Origin: an uncultured Eubacteriales bacterium
GTDB taxonomy: Bacteria; Bacillota; Clostridia; Oscillospirales; Acutalibacteraceae
Direction: 5' to 3'
Assembly (NCBI GenBank): GCA_949292775.1
Contig: CASFBL010000003.1
Coordinates: forward strand, 55,549 to 119,548
Length of the DNA: 64,000 nucleotides
Shown here piece by piece: positions 8,005-15,377 of the stretch (the stretch's first letter is position 1; each line of letters starts with the position of its first letter). The position numbers and the translations under genes are program-made. The notes under the pieces are model-generated. The model was not told where the DNA came from, did not search any database, and saw only the letters and a list, made by a program, of their open reading frames with translations.

Positions 8005-9216
8005 TTACAGGTCTAAAAATTCTTCCGGAATCACATCTTTGACAAAGTCCTGAATATAAGAGACGCTGAAATCAGACTGCTTGATGCGGCTTGCCTGTTT
8101 TTTGGCAAGCGCATCGCTGTATTGCGAAAGCGGGTAAGTCTGCACATCGTGTGCGCCGGAAACATAGTGCGTCACAATCGGCTCAAGCGTAACATCGCTC
8201 ACCGTGACCGTGCCGGCGGTCTTATCCACCGTGACGGAATAATGGAGCATGCCGCCTATCACACGCGCCGCCGTGTTTTGCTGGGAAATGAAGTTGCCCA
8301 AAGAATAGGCGACCAGCGTCCGGCTGCCGTCGGCGTTGTCAATCCACTCGACAGGCTGGAGCACATGGGGGTGGTGCCCGATGATTACATCGGCGCCCCA
8401 CTCGGCCATTTTAGCCGCCAAATTGCGCTGGTCCTGCGATGGTGTGGTGGTGTATTCACTGCCCCAATGGGCGTTTACAAGCACCATGTCGCAAGAAGCA
8501 GCGGCTGCTTTGATTTTCTTTTCAATCGCTGCCGTGTCGCTGGTATAAAGAATTTTCAGCGGGCTGTCTTTCGGCAGAGACAGCCCGTTTGTATATTGCG
8601 TAACGCCCACAAGCCCGATTTTTACACCGTTTTTCTCGATATACTCCACAGTTTCAAGGTCGGCTTCATCTTTGTAAGCGCCGGTATGGGCAATCCCCTC
8701 TTTGGCGTCCCAAAATTCAATAGCTTCGGTAAGCCCTTTTGAAGTTTTATCGAGCATATGGTTATTGGCCATTGCCACAACATCAAAGCCGGTTTTGACG
8801 ACTTCGTCGCCCAACTCCTGCGGGGAATTGAACAGCGGATAGCCGGAGGGCTGATAGCTTTTTGCAATAATGGTTTCCTGGTTGATGGTCGCAATATCTG
8901 CCTTTTGCACGGTGTCTTTGATCCGAGCATAGCAGAATGAAAAATCATAGCCGCTGCCGCCTGCGCGTTTTTGTGCCTGCTCATAAATGCCGTCGTGTAT
9001 AAGATTATCGCCAACCGACAAAAAGCGGAGCGTGACAGGCGCCTGCGCTGGTGTGGAAGTTTCGGGCGCTTCAGTATTGGCGCCCTCGGTTGCGGCGGCG
9101 GGCACCTCTTGCGGTGCACCGTCGTTTCGAACGGTCTGCACCACGGCAACCACGCCGAAAATCAAAACGACCGCGAGAATTACGGAAAGAAATATTTTAA
9201 CTGCCTTATTATTCAT
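8005..9216 (-). CDS. CapA-family (PGA_cap) metallophosphatase-fold protein, membrane anchored
   Basis: 403 residues. One N-terminal membrane segment (residues 6-27) precedes an Ala/Thr/Pro-rich linker and a CapA domain beginning near residue 62 (LRFLSVGDNLIHDGIY). Metal-site motifs follow: MANNHMLD, VNAHWGSEY, GHHPHVLQP and YSLGNF. CapA-type proteins take part in capsule or poly-gamma-glutamate export, but most clostridial members are uncharacterised. It lies 21 bases downstream of ppa in the same direction. Confidence 0.85.
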   Translation of the reverse strand: MNNKAVKIFLSVILAVVLIFGVVAVVQTVRNDGAPQEVPAAATEGANTEAPETSTPAQAPVTLRFLSVGDNLIHDGIYEQAQKRAGGSGYDFSFCYARIKDTVQKADIATINQETIIAKSYQPSGYPLFNSPQELGDEVVKTGFDVVAMANNHMLDKTSKGLTEAIEFWDAKEGIAHTGAYKDEADLETVEYIEKNGVKIGLVGVTQYTNGLSLPKDSPLKILYTSDTAAIEKKIKAAAASCDMVLVNAHWGSEYTTTPSQDQRNLAAKMAEWGADVIIGHHPHVLQPVEWIDNADGSRTLVAYSLGNFISQQNTAARVIGGMLHYSVTVDKTAGTVTVSDVTLEPIVTHYVSGAHDVQTYPLSQYSDALAKKQASRIKQSDFSVSYIQDFVKDVIPEEFLDL

Positions 9217-9237
9217 ATCCTTCTCTTTTCTCCGTTG

Positions 9238-9771
9238 TTATTTTCCCGGATACAGCTCCTTGTAACGGTTGATTGCATCTTCCACAATTTCCACCGCCGC
9301 AAGCACCCCTTTTGCCTCGTCGATAACGGTTTCCTTGTTTTCCAAGGTCTTGTAAACCGAGAAGAAGTGAATCATTTCATCAAACACATGCTTCGGAAGC
9401 TGGGAAATGTCCGAATACCCGTTATAGGTCGGGTCGCCGACGGGAATTGCAATGATTTTATCGTCGGGCGCGCCGTTGTCGAGCATGGAGATGACCCCAA
9501 TCGGATAGCATTTTACAAGCGCCATCGGCTCGATTTGTTCAGAGCAAAGCACCAGCACATCTAAAGGGTCGTTGTCCAGTGCAAAGGTGCGCGGAATAAA
9601 GCCATAGTTCGCCGGATAATGGGTGGAGGTGTGCAGCACCCGGTCTAAATGCAGCATGCCGGTCTCTTTATCCAGCTCATATTTCATTTTACTGCCCTTG
9701 CTGATTTCAATCACTGCGTCAAATGACGAACGGGTGATGCGCTCGGGGTTGATATCGTGCCAAATGTTCAT
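9238..9771 (-). CDS. ppa: Inorganic pyrophosphatase, family I
   Basis: 177 residues, usual for soluble family I enzymes. The active-site signature DNDPLDVLVL is near residue 66; YPANYGFIP and KHVFDEMIHFF are also present. It hydrolyses PPi to two phosphates with Mg2+. Its ATG overlaps the pncB stop as ATGA. The nicotinate phosphoribosyltransferase encoded by pncB releases PPi, so the coupling makes metabolic sense. Confidence 0.93.
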   Translation of the reverse strand: MNIWHDINPERITRSSFDAVIEISKGSKMKYELDKETGMLHLDRVLHTSTHYPANYGFIPRTFALDNDPLDVLVLCSEQIEPMALVKCYPIGVISMLDNGAPDDKIIAIPVGDPTYNGYSDISQLPKHVFDEMIHFFSVYKTLENKETVIDEAKGVLAAVEIVEDAINRYKELYPGK

Positions 9772-11228
9772 TTGCGTACTCCTTTGTATTCCTCAATTAA
9801 CAGCTTGCGGATTTCCCAAAGCTTTTCAGACAAATCCACATAATATTTGTGCGGGTTTTCAAACCGCTTGACCTCGTCCCAAAGCGTATCGACCTGTTCC
9901 GAGCAGTATTCGCGAATGCGCTGTGGCGACGGGGATTCATAAACGCATTTGCCCTCATCAAAAATCTTTACGAGCAGCGGACGGGCAACAAAGTTCTCAA
10001 TTTCCTTGCGTTTCCATGTGAAATCGGGGTCAAACAGCTCATAGGGCTTGGACTCGTCGATTTCTTCGCTGTCTGTCGTCAGCACATCGGCAATCGCTTT
10101 GCCGGACTCCATGTCGAACAGGCGATACACCTGTTTGGAGGAAGGAATGGTGATTTTGCGGACATTTTCCGAAAGGTTGATTTTCGGAATGATGCGCCCG
10201 TCTTTTTCCACCGCGCAAAGCTTATATACCCCGCCGAACAGCGGTGCGGACGCGGAGGTGATGAGCCGCTCGCCGACAATGAAGCAATCCACTTTGGCGC
10301 CCTGCGCGACCATGTCGCTGATGATATGCTCGTCCAGCGAATTGGACGCCATAATATCGCAATCGGGAAAGCCCGCTTCGTCAAGCATTTTGCGCACGCG
10401 CTTGGAAAGATAGGTGATATCGCCCGAGTCTATGCGCACGCTTTTGGGGCGCTTGCCCATGGGCACCAGCACATCGTTAAACGCGCGGATCGCGTTCGGG
10501 ACGCCGGAACGAATGGTGTCGTAGGTATCGACCACGAAAGTACAATCATCGGGATTGCGGCGGGCATATTCACAAAATGCGTCGTATTCCGAGTCAAACA
10601 TCTGCACCCAGCTGTGAATCATCGTGTTGATTGTGGGAATTCCGAAATCACGCGCCGGGAGCACGCCGGAGGTCGCCACGCAACCGCCGATATAGGCTGC
10701 CCGTGCGCCGCAGACGGCTTCGTGGAAGCCCTGCGCACGGCGTGCGCCGAATTCCGCCACGGCTGTGCCGTGCGCCGCGCGCACCAGCCGGTTGGCTTTG
10801 GTGGCAATCAGGCACTGCTGGTTGATGCACAACAGCAAAACGGTCTCGATCATCTGGGCCTGCATCACAGGGCCGCGCACTTTCAAAATCGGCTCATTGG
10901 GGAAAATCGGCGTACCCTCAGGGATTGCCCACACATCACAGGCAAAACGGAAATCACGAAGATAATTGAGGAACGGTTCAGAAACGCCCTTTTCACGCAG
11001 GAAAGCCAAGTCTTCTTCGTCAAAATGCAGGTTTTCCAAATAGTCAATGACCTGTTTGAGTCCCGCCATAATGGCAAACCCGCCATTGTCGGGGACACGG
11101 CGGAAAAACAAATCAAAACAGGCGACAATATCTTCCATACCGCTGGAAAAATACCCGTCCGCCAAAGAGAACTCGTAAAGCTCTGTCATCAGCTGCAGCT
11201 TTTTCCCGTTTACATAAGGTTCGGTCAT
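9768..11228 (-). CDS. pncB: Nicotinate phosphoribosyltransferase
   Basis: 486 residues from ATG 11228; CGGAGG lies nine bases upstream, and the in-frame TTG at 11249 falls before that site. The protein matches the PncB family throughout, including MTELYEFSLADGYF at the start, EFGARRAQGFHEAV near residue 165 and VRIDSGDI near 270. It converts nicotinate, PRPP and ATP to nicotinate mononucleotide for NAD salvage. First gene of pncB-ppa-capA with its own promoter. Confidence 0.95.
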   Translation of the reverse strand: MTEPYVNGKKLQLMTELYEFSLADGYFSSGMEDIVACFDLFFRRVPDNGGFAIMAGLKQVIDYLENLHFDEEDLAFLREKGVSEPFLNYLRDFRFACDVWAIPEGTPIFPNEPILKVRGPVMQAQMIETVLLLCINQQCLIATKANRLVRAAHGTAVAEFGARRAQGFHEAVCGARAAYIGGCVATSGVLPARDFGIPTINTMIHSWVQMFDSEYDAFCEYARRNPDDCTFVVDTYDTIRSGVPNAIRAFNDVLVPMGKRPKSVRIDSGDITYLSKRVRKMLDEAGFPDCDIMASNSLDEHIISDMVAQGAKVDCFIVGERLITSASAPLFGGVYKLCAVEKDGRIIPKINLSENVRKITIPSSKQVYRLFDMESGKAIADVLTTDSEEIDESKPYELFDPDFTWKRKEIENFVARPLLVKIFDEGKCVYESPSPQRIREYCSEQVDTLWDEVKRFENPHKYYVDLSEKLWEIRKLLIEEYKGVRK

Positions 11229-11259
11229 AAACGCATTCCTCCGTTTCAAATATAGTTTC

Positions 11260-11288
11260 AGTATAGCATATCAGCGGCGGTTTCGCAA
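11260..11288 (-). promoter_or_regulatory. Promoter of pncB
   Basis: TTGCGA (11283-11288), 17-base spacer and TATACT (11260-11265) on the minus strand, about 30 bases before the chosen pncB start. Confidence 0.6.
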
Positions 11289-11320
11289 TCGATTCTTGTA
11301 GATTTTAGATTGCCGCATGA

Positions 11321-11349
11321 TTGCAAAACGCGGCATCGTGATTTATAAT
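11321..11349 (+). promoter_or_regulatory. Promoter of the nitroreductase gene
   Basis: TTGCAA (11321-11326), 17-base spacer and a perfect TATAAT (11344-11349), divergent from the pncB promoter. Confidence 0.65.
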
Positions 11350-11383
11350 AAAAGGGAAATTCAATCGATTGGGAGGAACCGCC

Positions 11384-11920
11384 ATGACAGATTTTATGGA
11401 TTTGATTTTAAACCGGCAAAGCTGCCGCAATTTTGACAAGCGTGAAGTGGAGAAAGAAAAGCTCTTAAAGCTTGTTGAAGCATTTCGTTTAAGCCCTTCG
11501 GCTTGCAACGCGCAGCCGTGGAAATTGATTCTTGCCACCGGGGAAACGGCGAAAATCGTGCGGGAAAGCGTGCAAAAAGACGGGCGCAACAAATTCACAG
11601 ACAACTGCCCGGCGTTCGCGGTGCTTGTGGAAGAACAGGCGGTATTAAAGCCCGCCATTGCCGCGCGTTTCGAAAGTCAGGCATTTGCCCAGTTAGACAT
11701 CGGGCTTGCCACGGCGCACTACTGTTTAATGGCAACCGATTTAGGGCTTTCTACCTGCATTCTCGGCTGGATGGACGAGGACAGGCTCAAAGCAGCGCTC
11801 GGCATTCCCGAAGAGCGCCGCATCCGGCTTGTGGTTGCGACCGGCTACGCCGCCGCGGACGACAAGCTGCGCGAGAAAGTGCGTAAGCCGCTTTCGGAAA
11901 TGTCCGAATTCCGCGGCTAA
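11384..11920 (+). CDS. Nitroreductase family FMN oxidoreductase
   Basis: 178 residues from ATG 11384 with GGGAGG seven to eight bases upstream. The family pattern NRQSCRNFDKREVEKEKL, SPSACNAQPWKLI and a C-terminal GYAAAD-type segment is present. Members bind FMN and reduce nitro compounds, quinones or flavins with NAD(P)H; the physiological substrate cannot be read from sequence. Monocistronic, with its own promoter. An AT-rich inverted repeat overlapping the stop (about 11916-11942) may terminate it weakly. Confidence 0.88.
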   Translation: MTDFMDLILNRQSCRNFDKREVEKEKLLKLVEAFRLSPSACNAQPWKLILATGETAKIVRESVQKDGRNKFTDNCPAFAVLVEEQAVLKPAIAARFESQAFAQLDIGLATAHYCLMATDLGLSTCILGWMDEDRLKAALGIPEERRIRLVVATGYAAADDKLREKVRKPLSEMSEFRG

Positions 11921-11959
11921 AAAAATCTCGGAATTTTTTTAGCGGCATAAAAAAAGGGC

Positions 11960-11988
11960 TTGACTTTACAGACGGAACATTGTATAAT
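11960..11988 (+). promoter_or_regulatory. Promoter of tRNA-Gln
   Basis: TTGACT (11960-11965), 17-base spacer, TATAAT (11983-11988), 27 bases before the tRNA. Confidence 0.75.
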
Positions 11989-12014
11989 ACCACTTGCAAT
12001 TTCAAATTGCACAT

Positions 12015-12088
12015 AGCGGTATTGTGTAATGGTAGCACAGCGGACTCTGACTCCGTATGTAGAGGTTCGAATCCTTTTACCGCTGCCA
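12015..12088 (+). tRNA. tRNA-Gln (anticodon CTG)
   Basis: A complete cloverleaf can be drawn by eye: acceptor 12015-12021 pairs with 12078-12084; D arm 12024-12038; anticodon stem 12040-12044 with 12052-12056 and loop CTCTGAC (anticodon 12047-12049, CTG); T stem 12061-12065 with 12073-12077 and loop TTCGAAT. CCA is encoded (12086-12088). It decodes CAG. Promoter and terminator flank it. Confidence 0.93.
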
Positions 12089-12092
12089 AAAG
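12067..12092 (+). repeat. Direct repeat copy A: 3' end of tRNA-Gln
   Basis: 26 bases (T loop through CCA plus AAAG) that recur exactly at 12280-12305, 213 bases downstream. Confidence 0.9.
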
Positions 12093-12126
12093 AAGCAAGT
12101 GCCTGTTGGTACTTGCTTCTTTTTTT
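12091..12126 (+). terminator. Terminator of tRNA-Gln
   Basis: 10-bp stem (12091-12100 with 12111-12120) followed by seven T. Confidence 0.9.
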
Positions 12127-12137
12127 ATTTCAATCAA

Positions 12138-12153
12138 AAAAGGATTCGAACCT
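12138..12153 (-). repeat. Inverted copy of the tRNA-Gln T arm
   Basis: 16 bases that are the exact reverse complement of 12063-12078, the T arm of the neighbouring tRNA. Confidence 0.85.
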
Positions 12154-12154
12154 G

Positions 12155-12190
12155 CGAAGGTTTCGGCGTTTTGAAAATATGCCGGCGGCA
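12155..12190 (+). repeat. Downstream structured repeat, copy A
   Basis: 36 bases matching 12365-12400 at 33 positions. Here AAAATATGCC pairs with GGCATATTTT and an outer TTTCGGC pairs with GCCGAAA, so the element can fold into a long hairpin. Confidence 0.8.
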
Positions 12191-12279
12191 TATTTTTAGC
12201 CGAAAGCGCGAGGGCGGTACAGCACGCGGCGCGTGGGGTGACCCGAGCGTACAGTCTGCAAGCGCAGCGCCGCAGACGG

Positions 12280-12305
12280 TCGAATCCTTTTACCGCTGCC
12301 AAAAG
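12280..12305 (+). repeat. Direct repeat copy B: orphan tRNA-Gln 3' end
   Basis: Exact 26-base copy of 12067-12092 without a recognisable tRNA body before it. The preceding sequence (12208-12279) is GC-rich and only faintly resembles a tRNA. Confidence 0.9.
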
Positions 12306-12340
12306 GGAGACGCGATGTTTCGTGTCTCCCTTTTTTGTTT
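12305..12340 (+). terminator. Second terminator after the orphan tRNA end
   Basis: Stem 12305-12311 with 12324-12330, extended by four inner pairs, then six T. Its sequence is unrelated to the first terminator although its position in the repeat unit is the same. Confidence 0.85.
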
Positions 12341-12364
12341 CGAGTTGTGAAAAGATTCGCTCTT

Positions 12365-12400
12365 CGAAGGTTTCGGCATTTTGAAAATGCGCCGGCGGCA
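12365..12400 (+). repeat. Downstream structured repeat, copy B
   Basis: Partner of 12155-12190. In this copy the alternative arms CGGCATTTTG and CAAAATGCCG (to 12408) can pair, so folding is kept although bases differ. The unit ends directly at the -35 box of the GH30 gene. Confidence 0.8.
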
Positions 12401-12408
12401 AAATGCCG

Positions 12409-12437
12409 TTGCAAAGAGAAAAAATATTCGTTATAAT
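12409..12437 (+). promoter_or_regulatory. Promoter of the GH30 gene
   Basis: TTGCAA (12409-12414), 17-base spacer, TATAAT (12432-12437); it begins immediately after the repeat cassette. Confidence 0.7.
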
Positions 12438-12469
12438 GCAAATAGAAGCAGTTTTAGGAGAGGTGCGAA

Positions 12470-14083
12470 ATGAAAAAGCGGAAAGTTTTGAAAATCGTTT
12501 TGCCGGTTTTGGCGGTCATTTTGGTCGCCGCCGGACTTTACATTGTGTTTGGAGTGGTCGGTGTGGAAGATAAACGGACTTACCCTGTCAGTGAAGCGGT
12601 TGAAAACAACCAAAATACCGGCGAGACGGTCATTGACGAAGCCGTCACCTACCAGACCATGAACGGCTTTGGCGCTTCCGCCTGTTGGTGGGGGCAGGAA
12701 GTCGGCACATGGGAAAACTGTGAGCAGGTGCTCTCTTACCTCTATGACGACACAAACGGAATCGGCTTAAATATTTACCGCTACAACCTCGGCGCAGGCA
12801 CAAAGGGCGACGACCACATTGAGCTTGAAAGCCGCAAGACGGAATGTTTTTTACAGCCGGACGACACTTATGATTTCAGCGCCGACGCAGGCGCGCAAAA
12901 CGCCCTTGCCACGGCGAGAAAGCTTGCCGGTGACGATTTGCGCGTAACACTGTTTTGCAACAGCGCGCCGGCGTCGCTTACGAAAAACGGCACCGGCTAC
13001 TGCGACCCGGTTACTGACCAAGAAGCGCCCTATGTCAGCAATTTAGCGGAAGAAAACTATGACGCTTTCGCAGACTACTGCTATACCTGCGCTGACTACT
13101 TTTTGGGTCAGGGTTACCGCGTGACCGATGTTTCCCCGATTAACGAACCGCAATATGCATGGCGCGCATGGTACAATGACGATGGCTCTTACGCGATGAA
13201 CCAAGAGGGCTGTTATTATTCCAAAACCGAAGCGACAAAGCTTCTTACCGCCATGGTGTCGAAATTCTCCGGCAGCGCGGTAGAAGAAAAAGGCTGTAAG
13301 GTGTCTATGTTTGAATCCGGCTCAGCAGAAGGTCCGGGCAGCGCTTCGGCGGCATATCTCGATTGTCTGCTCGGTAAAGGTCCGAAATATGTGTTCAACA
13401 ACAAGACGCTTCGCGACTATTTTGACACCGTGAGCACGCATTCGTATTGGTCCTCCACCGAAACCAAACAGGAAGCCGCGGCATATCTGCAAGAGAAATA
13501 TTCAAACTATGATGTGGTTTGCACCGAATACTGCCAGATGACCGATGACGAAAACAGCGGCGTATTTGATTTGATTCAAAATGAGTCGAACGGCACAAAC
13601 GGCATGGGCATTGCATACGGCGTTGCGATGGCGGGCGTGATTGTCGACGACCTGACGATTCTCAACGCGAAAGAATGGGACTGGTGGCTCGGCTGTTCTT
13701 ACGGCGTTTACCCCGACGGGTTGGTTTATATTAACGCCGACGACCACAGCGACATTCAGACCTCGAAACGGCTGTGGTGCCTTGGAAACTTCTCAAAATT
13801 TATTGAAGAGGGCGCCGTGCGTCTCGCCTGTTCCTCCGGTGTAGAGGGGCTCGCTTCTGTCGCATTCCGCAACACCGACAACTCTTTGGTGGTTGTGTAT
13901 GTAAACGAAAGCGCCGAAGCCAAAACAACCGCGTTGCCCTTTGCGGCACAAACCGGCTTCTCGGTTTACACCACAGACAGCACCCGCGACCTTTCGAACA
14001 CCGCGGTTTGCGCGCCCGGCGGCGACACCGCCGTGACCGTCCCGGCGCAGTCGGTTGTGACAGTTGTCATGGACCGCGCGTAA
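12470..14083 (+). CDS. Glycoside hydrolase family 30-like enzyme, membrane anchored
   Basis: 537 residues. A basic N-terminus and one membrane segment (about residues 7-29) place the enzyme outside the cell. The catalytic region has YQTMNGFGASACWW near 61 and the GH30 catalytic pair: Glu226 in SPINEPQY (acid/base) and Glu353 in CTEYCQM (nucleophile). A beta-sandwich-like C-terminal part follows. GH30 includes beta-1,6-galactanases, glucuronoxylanases and beta-glucosylceramidase-like enzymes; the subfamily cannot be fixed by eye. GGAGAGG lies upstream of the ATG. Monocistronic. Confidence 0.8.
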   Translation: MKKRKVLKIVLPVLAVILVAAGLYIVFGVVGVEDKRTYPVSEAVENNQNTGETVIDEAVTYQTMNGFGASACWWGQEVGTWENCEQVLSYLYDDTNGIGLNIYRYNLGAGTKGDDHIELESRKTECFLQPDDTYDFSADAGAQNALATARKLAGDDLRVTLFCNSAPASLTKNGTGYCDPVTDQEAPYVSNLAEENYDAFADYCYTCADYFLGQGYRVTDVSPINEPQYAWRAWYNDDGSYAMNQEGCYYSKTEATKLLTAMVSKFSGSAVEEKGCKVSMFESGSAEGPGSASAAYLDCLLGKGPKYVFNNKTLRDYFDTVSTHSYWSSTETKQEAAAYLQEKYSNYDVVCTEYCQMTDDENSGVFDLIQNESNGTNGMGIAYGVAMAGVIVDDLTILNAKEWDWWLGCSYGVYPDGLVYINADDHSDIQTSKRLWCLGNFSKFIEEGAVRLACSSGVEGLASVAFRNTDNSLVVVYVNESAEAKTTALPFAAQTGFSVYTTDSTRDLSNTAVCAPGGDTAVTVPAQSVVTVVMDRA

Positions 14084-14135
14084 AGCTGTAAAGAGGACAC
14101 TTCTTTTTGGTTCGTGCGCTGTAACAAAGTGTGAA

Positions 14136-14170
14136 TTAAGTGGTCAAAGCATTACGCTCTGACCACTTAA
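14136..14170 (+). repeat. Inverted repeat between GH30 and LD-carboxypeptidase genes
   Basis: 11-bp perfect arms (14136-14146 with 14160-14170) around a 13-base loop. The downstream tail is AT-rich rather than a clean T run, so it may be a weak terminator of the GH30 gene or an operator before the next gene. Confidence 0.6.
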
Positions 14171-14204
14171 TATTATAATCAAATTAAAAGCGAGGGATGT
14201 TCGA

Positions 14205-15242
14205 ATGATAAAACCTAAAAGATTAAGCAAAGGAGATAAAATTGCAATTGTAAGCTTGTCTTGGGGTGGATTAGGAGACGACCAATTTATTCATAAATTT
14301 CATATTGCGAAAGAGCGTTTGGAAAAAGATTTTGGATTAGAAGTTGTCTGTATGCCCCATGCATTAAAGGGCAGTCGTTTTGTAGCGGAGCACCCCGAAT
14401 TAAGAGCAAAAGATTTAATGGATGCCTTTTCTGATCATTCCATTTCTGCCATCTTTTGCGCGATTGGCGGAGATGATACCATACGAATTTTGCCCTATAT
14501 AGATTTCGGAATTATTAAAAACAACCCTAAAATTTTTATGGGGTATTCAGACACAACCATTAACCACTTTATGATGTATAAAGCAGGACTGGTGTCTTTT
14601 TATGGCCCATCCATCATGTGTGAATTCGGCGAGTATGTTAAAATGTTTGATTACACGCAAAAAGCAGTCGAAGATATACTTTTTGGCAAATGGGAACAAT
14701 ACCAGCTTTTACCGAGCGCAGAATGGACAGATGACTACATTCTTTGGCAAGAAAGCAATATAAACACCCCACATCACATGAAAAAAGATTCTCATGGATA
14801 TGAGGTGATTAACGGAATTGGCGTGGTTCAGGGTCATTTACTTGGTGGTTGTATAGATGTATTTATGATGGCGATTGGGACTAAAGTTTGGCCAACGCTG
14901 GAAGAATGGGAAAATGCAATTCTATTTATAGAAACAAGCGAGGATAAGCCCGCTCCGGATTTTATAATACGAACATTTAGGAATCTTGCGGCACAAGGCA
15001 TTTTCAATGTCATTAAAGGTATTATTGTAGGTAAGCCACAAGGGGAAAAGTACTACGATGAATACAAGGCTGCAATTACACAGGTCATTGTAAATGAGGA
15101 GCATCTAAACAATTTGCCTATTTTTTATAATGTCAACTTTGGTCATGCAAAACCCATTGGTATTATTCCTTATGGCATTCAAGCGCAGTTAGACTGTAAA
15201 AACAAGTCGATTGTTTTTTTAGAAAGCCCAACAGTTTCGTAA
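14205..15242 (+). CDS. LD-carboxypeptidase / MccF-like S66 peptidase
   Basis: 345 residues matching the S66 family: KGDKIAIVSLSWGG at the N-terminus, AIGGDDTIRILPYID, and FMGYSDTTINHF with Ser in the nucleophile position. A C-terminal Glu and His complete the usual Ser-Glu-His triad. Members cleave L,D-peptide bonds in cell-wall peptides or inactivate peptide-nucleotide antibiotics such as microcin C. The gene is visibly richer in A+T than all its neighbours (many AAA, ATA and TTT codons), which suggests acquisition by transfer. No signal peptide is seen, so it is cytoplasmic. Confidence 0.85.
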   Translation: MIKPKRLSKGDKIAIVSLSWGGLGDDQFIHKFHIAKERLEKDFGLEVVCMPHALKGSRFVAEHPELRAKDLMDAFSDHSISAIFCAIGGDDTIRILPYIDFGIIKNNPKIFMGYSDTTINHFMMYKAGLVSFYGPSIMCEFGEYVKMFDYTQKAVEDILFGKWEQYQLLPSAEWTDDYILWQESNINTPHHMKKDSHGYEVINGIGVVQGHLLGGCIDVFMMAIGTKVWPTLEEWENAILFIETSEDKPAPDFIIRTFRNLAAQGIFNVIKGIIVGKPQGEKYYDEYKAAITQVIVNEEHLNNLPIFYNVNFGHAKPIGIIPYGIQAQLDCKNKSIVFLESPTVS

Positions 15243-15281
15243 TAGTTTTGTTTCTTAATTTCGAAAAGTATATATCAGCAA

Positions 15282-15325
15282 AAATCAAGGTACAGTTTAA
15301 ATACTGTACCTTGATTTCTTATCTT
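15282..15325. terminator. Strong terminator after the LD-carboxypeptidase gene
   Basis: 14-bp perfect stem (15282-15295 with 15304-15317) and a T-rich tail. It lies between two convergent genes. Confidence 0.88.
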
Positions 15326-15377
15326 TATTATGTTTACTCGTTATTTGTCACAGCTTGTCTTTTATTGTGCTTTATGA

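Noticed and set aside
9849-11255. 468-codon open frame opposite pncB
   Set aside because: Antisense shadow of a clear nicotinate phosphoribosyltransferase; no ribosome binding site or family match.
12067-12305. attL/attR of a prophage or integrative element
   Set aside because: The direct repeats enclose only ~190 bases with no integrase or cargo; a repeat cassette or scar is a better description.
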